This document shows positions 1 through 7,377 of a stretch of 52,393 nt of DNA, piece by piece; within the stretch, counting starts at the first letter, position 1, and every line of letters begins with the position of its first letter. The stretch comes from Oscillospiraceae bacterium (GTDB lineage Bacteria > Bacillota > Clostridia > Oscillospirales > Oscillospiraceae). The position numbers were made by a program, and so were the translations under genes. The notes under the pieces were generated by a model. It did not search any database. It saw only the letters and a program-made list of their open reading frames with translations, and was not told the origin of the DNA. The stretch covers positions 1 through 52,393 of the forward strand of contig WQUY01000011.1 of NCBI GenBank assembly GCA_009781855.1. Reading direction: 5' to 3'.

Positions 1-184
1 CGCGTCCACTTCCGCATTTTGCGCTTGACTAAACTACCACTTCACCTCCACTTTGTCAACACCTTTTTTTCCTTTTTTTTCCTCCCTACTCACTTTCCTC
101 ACGCGTACCCGGGTGTGTCGTTTTATCTTATCATTATAAGTAGCAACAATCTAACCAAAAACATCTATCAATCTATAAATTATT
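1..184. other. Left-edge stretch without a gene
   Basis: AT-rich and pyrimidine-rich sequence with runs of T between about 65 and 82. The one short open frame here has low-complexity Phe/Ser-rich translation, no ribosome binding site and no family resemblance, so I see no gene. It leads into the duplicated dyad region upstream of the transhydroxylase genes. Confidence 0.6.
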
Positions 185-185
185 C

Positions 186-235
186 TGATATAATGATTGC
201 CATGCAATCATCATATAGAATCTAAATGCATATAT
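186..235 (+). repeat. Upstream copy of a 50-bp direct repeat
   Basis: This 50-bp segment recurs 101 bp downstream (287-336) with only two mismatches. Both copies contain TATAAT and a large interrupted palindrome. Tandem duplication of a promoter/operator unit is the simplest reading. Confidence 0.85.
188..216. promoter_or_regulatory. Distal 29-bp dyad, candidate operator
   Basis: The arms ATATAATGATTGC and GCAATCATCATAT surround the 3-base spacer CAT. They are complementary at 12 of 13 positions. The TATAAT hexamer (189-194) lies inside the left arm. A dimeric repressor bound here would cover the -10 region. The binding protein is not identifiable from the window. Confidence 0.5.
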
Positions 236-264
236 CATTTCGGCGCACCAAGTCTGTTCTAATT

Positions 265-295
265 GTGACGCAAAGCTTTGCGCCTATGATATAAT
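265..295 (+). promoter_or_regulatory. Candidate sigma-A promoter for the transhydroxylase operon
   Basis: GTGACG (265-270, 4 of 6 to TTGACA) and a perfect TATAAT (290-295) are separated by 19 bp. A perfect 14-bp palindrome CGCAAAGCTTTGCG (269-282) lies in the spacer and could be a further operator. Start of transcription would be near 302, about 68 bp before the start codon. Confidence 0.4.
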
Positions 296-336
296 GATTG
301 CCATGCAATCATCATATAGAATTTAGATGCATATAT
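287..336 (+). repeat. Downstream copy of the 50-bp direct repeat
   Basis: Second copy, with two mismatches to 186-235, ending about 20 bp before the ribosome binding site of the transhydroxylase large-subunit gene. This copy is the better placed one to drive that gene. Confidence 0.85.
289..317. promoter_or_regulatory. Proximal 29-bp dyad, candidate operator
   Basis: Exact second copy of the 13-3-13 interrupted palindrome, again overlapping TATAAT (290-295). The two dyad centres are 101 bp apart, close to ten helical turns, so cooperative binding or looping by one regulator is possible. Confidence 0.5.
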
Positions 337-369
337 TACATCATATATTACATAAGGAGGAGGCAAGTT

Positions 370-3012
370 TTGGGGAAGATTGTTAAGAAGACGAATGCCA
401 CAACGGGTGGTCCGGTTTTTGTCGATGTCGATGTCGATGAAAACAAAATTGTGCGCGTATACCCCATGGATTTCACCGAAGATGACCCGGCATCCTGGAC
501 GATTGAAGCACACGGCCAGAAATTCACACCCCCGCGAAAGACAACGTACATGGCATACACGGCAGGCTACAAAGCAATGGTTCACTCCAACAGAAGGGTA
601 CTCTATCCACTCAAGCGCATAGGTTTTGATGTCAATGGTGCGCGCAACATTGATAAGCGCGGCGAGCCTGCACAAGGCGGCGACCCGCTTTATCCCGGTT
701 ATGAGCGCATCAGTTGGGACGAAGCCTTTGACACCGTCGCAAACGAGATGATGCGCATCAAGCGTGAGTTCGGGCCGGGTGCAATCCTTGCAGAGCCCTC
801 ATCACACCATCTATGGGGCAATGTAGGTTACAGGCATAGCACATTGTTCCGCTTCATGAACTTTGCGGGAATTACTTATGCAGACCATAACCCTGACTCA
901 TGGGAAGGCTGGCACTGGGGAGGTATCCATTCATGGGGCTTCACCGGGGGACTCGGCAACCCTGAGCAGTGGGATCTTATGGAAGACACCTTACAAAACA
1001 GCAATATGATTGTTTTCTGGTCTGCAGATCCGGAGACCAATAGCGGCATTTACGGCGCTCACGAAAGCACAGTCCGCCGTCAATGGCTGCAAAAGCTCGG
1101 CTTCAAAATTGTATTTATCGACCCATATTATAATCATTCCGCAGTGCTTTATGCAGATAAATGGCTTGCGCCAAAAATCGGAACAGATGCGGCACTTGCC
1201 GTCGGCATTGCCTACGTATGGGTAACAGAGGGGCTTTACGACAAGGAATATGTCTCCCAAAAAGTCCACGGCTTTGAAGAGTTTAGAGATTATCTGACCG
1301 GAAAAGGCGAAGACGGCATTGAAAAGACAACCGAGTGGGCAGAGTCAGAAACCGGCATTCCCGCCGCAGAAATCCGCGCATTGGCCAGGACGTGGGCGAA
1401 AAGCAAAGTCCAACTGGCCGCAGGCGGTCTTGGCGGATGGGGCGGCGCATGTCGCGGCCCCACCGGGATGGAGTGGGCACGCATGATGATTGCCCTTGCC
1501 GCACTCCAAGGACTCGGCAAACCCGGCAGCAACATGTGGTCAACCACGCAAGGAGCGCCCACTGATTACAGCTTCTATTTCCCCGGTTATGCCGAGGGTG
1601 GAATCTCCGGAGACTGCGACAACTCAGCGGCAGGAATCACATTTGTAAACCGTATGTTCGACGGGGTCAACAGTCGCCCGGTTCCTTCAAACCTCAATGT
1701 GCCGCAGGGTGTGCATATACCAAGGTTCAAAATCCCCGAAGCATTTATGGGCGACGGCAAGATCAAATGGCGAGGCAAAGGTTTTGTCGGCGCATCTATA
1801 GAACAGCAGTTCCATGAGTACAGCTATCCTATGGATGGCTATTCGCGTATCCAAATGTACTATAAGTACGGCGGCCCACATATCGGAACTATGGGCAACA
1901 CCAACCGCTATGCCAAGATGTATAGGTCAGAGCTTATGCCTATGGTGGTTTCGCAATCCATCTGGTTTGAGGGCGAGACTCCGTTTGCCGACATCATCTT
2001 GCCGGCATGTACAAACTTTGAGCGCTGGGATATATCCGAGTTTGGCAACTGCGCAGGATATATACCGGGTTCATTCTCACAGCCCAACCACAGAGTTATC
2101 AGCCTCCAGATGAAATGCATTGAGCCTTTGGGCGAAACCAAATCAGACTACGAGATATTCCGCGGGCTTGCTCAGCGGCTGAATATCGAAGGGCCGTTTA
2201 CAGAAGGTAAGACCGAATTTGACTGGGTCAAGCAATACTTTCACGCAACGGATCTCCCCAAACTGATCAGCTGGGAAGCGTTTCTTGAAAAAGGCTATGT
2301 GGTAGTTCCTGATAATCCAACTCGCCCGAGGACACCTGCTTTCCGTTGGTTTGCAGAGGGTCGCGAACAGGATGTCCCTATGCCGGGTCAATTCCGTCCA
2401 GGTGATACAATCCAGCGCAAAACACTGCAAACGCAAACCGGGAAGATTGAGCTGTTTTCAAATAGCCTCCGTCGCTTTAATAAATCACTTGCCGACAAGG
2501 GTCTCCCGGAGGACGAAACCCGTCCACCACTCACGCAATACATCAAACCGTGGGAAGGCTGGCACTACGAAAACACAGAGAAATACCCATTGTCAGTACT
2601 GTCGCCGCATCCGCGCTTTTCTTTCCATACTATGGGTGACGGCAAAGATGCTTTCATGAACGATATTAAAGATCATCGCGTCAAAATAGGTGATTATGAG
2701 TATTGGATTATCCGCCTTAACAGCAAAGATGCAACAACAAGGGGCATCAAAGATGGCGACATCGTAAAAGCGTTTAATGATCGCGGCGCTGTTATTTTGG
2801 CTGCCCAGATTACTGAACGCGTGCCGCCGGGTATATGCCACTCTTACGAGTCGGCAGCGGAATACAAACCCATAGGCAAGCCCGGTGAATCGGCAGATCG
2901 CGGTGGTTGCATCAACCTCCTGAGTTCTGATCAATTCATCGGAAAACACACTTCGGGAATGGCCACACAGCACTTCCGTATCGAAGTTGAAAAATGGGAA
3001 GGGGGAAATTGA
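370..3012 (+). CDS. athL: Pyrogallol-phloroglucinol transhydroxylase-type molybdenum enzyme, large subunit
   Basis: DMSO-reductase-family catalytic subunit, about 880 residues, binding bis-MGD. It strongly resembles, over its whole length, the Pelobacter acidigallici pyrogallol hydroxytransferase large subunit as I recall it, including the stretches around SSHHLWGNVGYRH (144-156), NPDSWEGWHWGG (174-185), AAGGLGGWGGACR (350-362) and FPGYAEGG (404-411). By that correspondence His146, Asp176 and Tyr407 are probable active-site residues and Ser177 the probable Mo ligand. The family enzyme moves hydroxyls between trihydroxybenzenes without net redox change, in the cytoplasm. No twin-arginine signal is visible, which fits. 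I chose TTG at 370 because AGGAGGAGG (355-363) precedes it; the in-frame ATG at 298 has no ribosome binding site and lies inside the dyad. The small subunit follows 2 bp after the stop. The exact substrate may be another polyhydroxybenzene. Confidence 0.88.
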   Translation: MGKIVKKTNATTGGPVFVDVDVDENKIVRVYPMDFTEDDPASWTIEAHGQKFTPPRKTTYMAYTAGYKAMVHSNRRVLYPLKRIGFDVNGARNIDKRGEPAQGGDPLYPGYERISWDEAFDTVANEMMRIKREFGPGAILAEPSSHHLWGNVGYRHSTLFRFMNFAGITYADHNPDSWEGWHWGGIHSWGFTGGLGNPEQWDLMEDTLQNSNMIVFWSADPETNSGIYGAHESTVRRQWLQKLGFKIVFIDPYYNHSAVLYADKWLAPKIGTDAALAVGIAYVWVTEGLYDKEYVSQKVHGFEEFRDYLTGKGEDGIEKTTEWAESETGIPAAEIRALARTWAKSKVQLAAGGLGGWGGACRGPTGMEWARMMIALAALQGLGKPGSNMWSTTQGAPTDYSFYFPGYAEGGISGDCDNSAAGITFVNRMFDGVNSRPVPSNLNVPQGVHIPRFKIPEAFMGDGKIKWRGKGFVGASIEQQFHEYSYPMDGYSRIQMYYKYGGPHIGTMGNTNRYAKMYRSELMPMVVSQSIWFEGETPFADIILPACTNFERWDISEFGNCAGYIPGSFSQPNHRVISLQMKCIEPLGETKSDYEIFRGLAQRLNIEGPFTEGKTEFDWVKQYFHATDLPKLISWEAFLEKGYVVVPDNPTRPRTPAFRWFAEGREQDVPMPGQFRPGDTIQRKTLQTQTGKIELFSNSLRRFNKSLADKGLPEDETRPPLTQYIKPWEGWHYENTEKYPLSVLSPHPRFSFHTMGDGKDAFMNDIKDHRVKIGDYEYWIIRLNSKDATTRGIKDGDIVKAFNDRGAVILAAQITERVPPGICHSYESAAEYKPIGKPGESADRGGCINLLSSDQFIGKHTSGMATQHFRIEVEKWEGGN

Positions 3013-3014
3013 TT

Positions 3015-3815
3015 ATGGCAAAACAGAGATACCTGGTCATAGACGTTAAACTTTGTCATGACTGCAACAACTGCTTTATCGCGTGCAAAGATGAGTTTGT
3101 CATGAACGACTGGCTTCCTTATTCCAAAGCTCAGCCACGCCATGGCCCGCGTTGGATGAATATATTACGCAAAGAGCGTGGGCAATTCCCACGCATCGAC
3201 TGCGCGTTTTTGCCTATGCCTTGCCAGCACTGTGTGCAAGCTCCATGTGTGAAAGAACATCCAGATTGCGTCACAAGACGTGATGACGGCGTTGTGCTCA
3301 TCGACCCGGTAAAATCCAAAGGCAAGAAAGGCCTTGCCGATAGCTGCCCCTACGGCGCGATTTACTGGAACGAGGGTGAGGAAATCCCACAAAAATGCAC
3401 TATGTGTGCCCATCTGCTTGATAATGGCTGGGATATGCCACGCTGTGTCCATAGCTGCCCAACAGGGGCTATGGCACTGCACACCGTCGAGAAAGCTGAG
3501 ATGGATCAAATCATTGCTGCCGAGGGCTTGGAGCAATACAGGGCGGAACTCGGAGCAAACCCGAATGTGTATTACAAAAATCTCCACAGGTTCACAAAAT
3601 GCTTCATCACCGGCGGCATTTTAAAGAGCGGAGACTGCGCTGAGGCAGTTAAAGTGACTTTATCCGGTGATGCTCATGCAGAGCAGGAAACAAATTATTT
3701 TGGCGAATTCAAATTCGACGCCCTGCTTCCCGGCACATACACCATAAAAGCAGGCGGCAAAGAAAAAACCGTGACTATCGAAGAATCTTTGAATATCGGA
3801 AATATAGAAATATAA
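3015..3815 (+). CDS. athS: Transhydroxylase-type iron-sulfur small subunit
   Basis: 266-residue electron-transfer subunit. Ferredoxin-type cysteine clusters are visible as CHDCNNCFIAC (near 14-24), PCQHCVQAPC, DSCPYG, KCTMCAHL and RCVHSCPTGA, enough for three [4Fe-4S] clusters in the DMSO-reductase beta-subunit fold. After about residue 200 comes a small beta-sandwich of carboxypeptidase-regulatory/transthyretin type (GILKSGDCAEAVKVTLSG, then TNYFGEFKFDALLPGTYTI). That tail is characteristic of the pyrogallol transhydroxylase small subunit and argues against ordinary nitrate or DMSO reductase partners. The ATG at 3015 is preceded by a GGAAGGGGG-type site inside the end of the large-subunit gene. 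There is no signal peptide. No membrane anchor subunit is present nearby, consistent with a soluble heterodimer. Confidence 0.88.
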   Translation: MAKQRYLVIDVKLCHDCNNCFIACKDEFVMNDWLPYSKAQPRHGPRWMNILRKERGQFPRIDCAFLPMPCQHCVQAPCVKEHPDCVTRRDDGVVLIDPVKSKGKKGLADSCPYGAIYWNEGEEIPQKCTMCAHLLDNGWDMPRCVHSCPTGAMALHTVEKAEMDQIIAAEGLEQYRAELGANPNVYYKNLHRFTKCFITGGILKSGDCAEAVKVTLSGDAHAEQETNYFGEFKFDALLPGTYTIKAGGKEKTVTIEESLNIGNIEI

Positions 3816-3834
3816 CTAAAAGGAGAAAGTGTAC

Positions 3835-5517
3835 ATGAGTAAAAAGTTTGCAGCATCTGAAAAAAAATACGAAATGATTGTCGAAAAAGATGTAATGGTA
3901 GAGATGCGCGATGGAGTCAAAATCCCTGTTGACATTTACCGCCCTGATGCTCCGGGTAAGTTCCCCGCACTTTTCGCTTTCTCGCCATATGGCAAAAATT
4001 CGCAGGTTTTCGAAACACCACCTCAACCCTTCGGCAAATCAATATTTGAGGCCTCTGTAGAATCAGGCGACCCTAGATTCTACGCTTCAAGGGGCTATGT
4101 GTTTGCTATCGCAGATTTTCGAGGACTTGGGCATTCGGAAGGTGAATATGTTGGGTCTTTCAACAAAAAAGAGGGCGAAGATGGATATGATATCGTAGAG
4201 TATCTGGCAAAACAGCCTTGGTGCGACGGTGGCGTCGGGCTTGCAGGCATCTGCTATTTTGCCAACGCTCAACTCAGGATTGCAACTGAGCAGCCACCAA
4301 GCCTCAAATGTATCGCACCGTGGGAAATCTATGGTGCGGACGCATACACTCAAGCCATATATCCCGGAGGTGTTTTGGATATTTTTTGGTATGGGTTGTA
4401 TACAGGCACATACCCTGCCCGCTGCGGCTATGCAATCAACAATGTCAAATCGTGGATGCGCGAGAATATCTCTCCAGAAAAGCTCAAAAAAATGGTCGAT
4501 GAATTCTCTGCCGACCCTGATTTGAGGCAATACCCATATCTATACCATCTACTTCAATATCCGGAAAAGAATCCCATTTTGTTCGATTACATGCTCAATC
4601 CACTAGACGGCCCATTCTGGAGGGAACGCTCTGTCATTGAGCAAATTGACAAAATCAATGTTCCAACATATGTAGGCGGCCCATTTTTCAGTTTCTTTAT
4701 GGATCCGCAGATCAGCGTGTACAACCGCCTGAACAAGGATGTACCGAAAAAGGCATACTTCTATTCAGATATGGGCGTTCGTCCATGGTACACAGATCAT
4801 GACGAGCTTCTGCGTTGGTATGACTACTGGCTAAAGGGCATCGACACGGGCATCATGGAGGAAGACGATGTTAGGTACTACACCACAGCTTTGAACAAAT
4901 GGCAGGGGGCAAAACAATGGCCGCTTGAGCATATGGAGTATGAGGATTTCTACTTCAACAGCTTGGGCAACTTATATCCAACGCCCGAATTATATAACGA
5001 CTGCCCGGACAGCTTTGTGCAGGAACCGCTATTTGTATCTGAGGAAAGAGGCATCGTAAAATATGTAAGCCCGCCGTTGGCAGAGGACATGCAGGTTTCA
5101 GGTGCGCCGCGTGTCAAGTTCTACGCTTCGATAGACCAAGACGACACCACCTGGCGTGTTGAGATTCGCGAGGCAGATTCAGACGCTGTTTATCCACTGG
5201 CATCCGGTTGGCTGCGTGCGTCGCTGAGAAAACGCGTTCCCGAAAAGGATACTCCTTGGCAGATTGCACACGACTTCACTGAGTATGATTATGTAAATCC
5301 GGGCGAGGTCTATGAATATGAAGTGCAATTGCGTCCATTTTCTCACCTGTTCAAAACAGGCAAGCAGATAAAAATCGAAATTTCCAGTATTGATGTACCT
5401 ACCGATTGGGCTACTTATGATGTATACTGGCATGTATGCAAAGCGCGTACCACTCTGCATAAGATTTACAGAGACGATGCGCACCACTCGAAGCTATCGC
5501 TGCCTGTGGTCAAATAA
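3835..5517 (+). CDS. CocE/NonD-family alpha/beta hydrolase with a cysteine nucleophile
   Basis: 560-residue protein of the X-Pro dipeptidyl-peptidase/cocaine-esterase family: alpha/beta-hydrolase domain at about 18-340 (MRDGVKIPVDIYRP, ADFRGLGHSEG) followed by a jelly-roll C-terminal domain typical of the family (QVSGAPRVKFYAS, GEVYEYEVQLRPFSHLFKTG). The nucleophile elbow, normally GxSYxG, reads GLAGICYF with Cys140 (TGC at 4252) in place of serine. Cysteine nucleophiles are known in dienelactone hydrolases, so the enzyme may still be hydrolytic. The start is ATG 3835, 9 bases after AGGAG; the upstream GTG at 3829 overlaps that site's spacing. It lies 19 bp after the transhydroxylase small subunit and is probably co-transcribed, suggesting action on a product of that enzyme, perhaps a cyclic diketone. 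That role is inference. No signal peptide. Confidence 0.8.
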   Translation: MSKKFAASEKKYEMIVEKDVMVEMRDGVKIPVDIYRPDAPGKFPALFAFSPYGKNSQVFETPPQPFGKSIFEASVESGDPRFYASRGYVFAIADFRGLGHSEGEYVGSFNKKEGEDGYDIVEYLAKQPWCDGGVGLAGICYFANAQLRIATEQPPSLKCIAPWEIYGADAYTQAIYPGGVLDIFWYGLYTGTYPARCGYAINNVKSWMRENISPEKLKKMVDEFSADPDLRQYPYLYHLLQYPEKNPILFDYMLNPLDGPFWRERSVIEQIDKINVPTYVGGPFFSFFMDPQISVYNRLNKDVPKKAYFYSDMGVRPWYTDHDELLRWYDYWLKGIDTGIMEEDDVRYYTTALNKWQGAKQWPLEHMEYEDFYFNSLGNLYPTPELYNDCPDSFVQEPLFVSEERGIVKYVSPPLAEDMQVSGAPRVKFYASIDQDDTTWRVEIREADSDAVYPLASGWLRASLRKRVPEKDTPWQIAHDFTEYDYVNPGEVYEYEVQLRPFSHLFKTGKQIKIEISSIDVPTDWATYDVYWHVCKARTTLHKIYRDDAHHSKLSLPVVK

Positions 5518-5556
5518 CGATTCTATATTTCTCAATTTCCCCAAAAGGAGCCAAAC

Positions 5557-6477
5557 ATGCCAGTAAAGATCCCCGACCAATTGCCATCTAAAGACGTACT
5601 CGAAAACGAAAACATATTTGTTATGACTGAGCATAGAGCTATGAGCCAAGACATTCGTCCGCTTCGCTTGCTGATACTTAATCTCATGCCTACAAAAGTC
5701 GTTACCGAAACACAACTGCTCAGAAAACTCTCTAATTCGCCTCTGCAAGTTGAGATAGAGTTTTTGCAAATGCTCAGTTATACATCTAAGAATGTTGACC
5801 CTCAGCATCTCGAATCTTTTTACACTTCATTCGAGAATGTGCGCAACAAGTATTATGACGGCATGATTATAACCGGCGCCCCGGTGGAAAATCTTGAATT
5901 TGAAGATGTTGACTACTGGGGCGAACTCTGCGAAATCATGGAATGGACATCACACAATGTCCATTCCACATTCCACATATGCTGGGGTGCTCAGGCTGCA
6001 CTGTATTACCACTACGGCATACCAAAGTATCCTATAGGCCCAAAACTGTCCGGCTTGTTCAAACACAGTGTTTTAAAGCCTCAATCCCCCTTTTTCCGTG
6101 GTTTTGACGATGAGTTTTATATGCCACACTCCAGGTACACAGAGGTGCTTCAGTCCGATGTGTTGAAGATAAAAGACCTTGAGCTTCTATCCGTCTCTGA
6201 TGAGGCTGGAGTTTTTGCCGTCAAGTCCATCGACAATCGCCGAGTGTTTGTAACGGGTCACCCGGAATATGACGCCGACACCCTTGCTCTTGAGTATTTT
6301 CGTGATATAGAAAAAGGGCTTGCTATTGATGTCCCGAAAAATTACTTCCCAGGCGATGACCCCTCAGCAACCCCGCATGTTTGTTGGCGCGCTCATGCGC
6401 AGCTCATGTATTCCAACTGGCTTAATTTTTATGTATATCAATCGACCCCATATGATATAAAGGATGTGGGAAAATGA
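5557..6477 (+). CDS. metA: Homoserine O-acetyltransferase (MetA family)
   Basis: 306-residue MetA, acylating homoserine in methionine biosynthesis. The catalytic cysteine is Cys142 (HICWGAQAALYYHYGI), and the His-Glu pair is in VTGHPEYD. Residue 111, in TGAPVENLEF, is glutamate; in this family Glu111 goes with acetyl-CoA and Gly111 with succinyl-CoA, so acetyl-CoA is the likely donor despite the usual succinyltransferase name. The gene sits 39 bp after the hydrolase gene with its own AAAAGGAG site and is followed by a strong bidirectional hairpin. No SAM riboswitch or T-box is visible, since there is no room upstream. Its place behind the transhydroxylase genes is probably incidental. Confidence 0.93.
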   Translation: MPVKIPDQLPSKDVLENENIFVMTEHRAMSQDIRPLRLLILNLMPTKVVTETQLLRKLSNSPLQVEIEFLQMLSYTSKNVDPQHLESFYTSFENVRNKYYDGMIITGAPVENLEFEDVDYWGELCEIMEWTSHNVHSTFHICWGAQAALYYHYGIPKYPIGPKLSGLFKHSVLKPQSPFFRGFDDEFYMPHSRYTEVLQSDVLKIKDLELLSVSDEAGVFAVKSIDNRRVFVTGHPEYDADTLALEYFRDIEKGLAIDVPKNYFPGDDPSATPHVCWRAHAQLMYSNWLNFYVYQSTPYDIKDVGK

Positions 6478-6528
6478 ACCCCCCGGCGGTTTTACCGGGC
6501 GGATTGGGGCTGCTCTGAAAGCCCTCAA

Positions 6529-6559
6529 CATTAAAAGTCCCAAATTGGGACTTTTGATG
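6529..6559. terminator. Bidirectional terminator between metA and the convergent signalling operon
   Basis: A 13-bp stem with one G-U pair (core AAAAGTCCC / GGGACTTTT) and a 5-base loop. T-rich on the metA side and A-rich on the other, so it can serve both the plus-strand metA and the minus-strand gene ending at 6594. Confidence 0.8.
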
Positions 6560-6574
6560 TTCGTCTGAACCGAT

Positions 6575-6593
6575 TGCGTTCGACTCCCGGCAA
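6575..6593 (-). repeat. Stop-adjacent GCCGGGAGTCGAAC element, copy 1
   Basis: On the minus strand, immediately after the TAA of the gene ending at 6594, the sequence reads TTGCCGGGAGTCGAACGC. It is one of six copies of a short element in the window, five of them just behind a stop codon. This copy lacks the second hairpin arm. Confidence 0.55.
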
Positions 6594-7322
6594 TTAAACC
6601 CTTTCATTCATTGTAAAGCTTGCCGTTCTCACTACGCCAAACATTGGAATTACAAGGCCACCGCTTAAAATGTCTGCTCTGTAGTACGAAAGTGTTCCAC
6701 TAAATTGATAGTCTGCAAGTGTGACCGTCATGCCATAGTAATCTGCCATCAAATTTGCCAAATGTGATGCCACCAAATAAAACTGCTCATCAACCGGAGC
6801 TGACGGCCTGTAGGTTATCATTGCACCATCCCTATCGGCCATCCTGTATATAAGCCTAACGATCACACCTACCTCATCATCAATAATCACGGTGACCGAA
6901 TTGCCATAAGGATCTGTAATATCAAACTCCCAAACAATCATATACCTGTTTGGCTGTCGGATATCTATAACCAGTGACGCAAAACCTTCCGAGACCGATT
7001 TTTCATCAAAAACAAATTCAAATGTCCCTCCGTAGAAAAACCGAATTATCTCCAAAGCCGCCCTATCCCGGGCGGCTTCGTGATCCAGTGCGTTCCCGGT
7101 AATCATGGGCAGGATTTCAGTGTTAGCGCTCCCTGCGAGCGCTATGCGCTCGACCAGGGTCAGTTCGTCTGCCGCATCAAAGCTCAACCGTTGCGAATCC
7201 GCAAAAACCAGATTGTCTATCCGCCTTAAATCGGTGAATTGTGCCACAACATTTGGCAGAAAGAAACTGCCAATAATTATCATAACTGCAACAGCTATTG
7301 CCATATAATGTCTCAGTTTCAT
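6594..7322 (-). CDS. Membrane-anchored protein of a two-component operon, unknown function
   Basis: 242 residues; I do not recognise the family. One hydrophobic segment at residues 8-26 is followed by AQFT, suggesting an N-terminal anchor or signal peptide with an extracytoplasmic domain of about 215 residues. The rest is a mixed alpha/beta domain rich in short beta segments (RYMIVWEFDITDPYG, VTVIIDDEVGVIVRLIYRM). The start is the ATG at 7322, with GGGAG 8 bases upstream, rather than the in-frame ATG at 7337. It is the last gene of the minus-strand operon, 55 bp after the histidine kinase, so it may modulate the sensor or be part of the envelope response. That is inferred from position only. 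Confidence 0.6.
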   Translation of the reverse strand: MKLRHYMAIAVAVMIIIGSFFLPNVVAQFTDLRRIDNLVFADSQRLSFDAADELTLVERIALAGSANTEILPMITGNALDHEAARDRAALEIIRFFYGGTFEFVFDEKSVSEGFASLVIDIRQPNRYMIVWEFDITDPYGNSVTVIIDDEVGVIVRLIYRMADRDGAMITYRPSAPVDEQFYLVASHLANLMADYYGMTVTLADYQFSGTLSYYRADILSGGLVIPMFGVVRTASFTMNERV

Positions 7323-7377
7323 GCGCCCATCTCCCATCGGTTTTGCCGGGCGAGTTTCCGCCCCTAAGCTTTCTTTA

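Noticed and set aside
298-369. In-frame ATG at 298 as the transhydroxylase start
   Set aside because: It lies inside the duplicated dyad, has no ribosome binding site, and adds 24 residues that do not resemble the family. TTG 370 has AGGAGGAGG at good distance.
5518-5556. SAM riboswitch or T-box before metA
   Set aside because: The gap is only 39 bp and holds a plain ribosome binding site.
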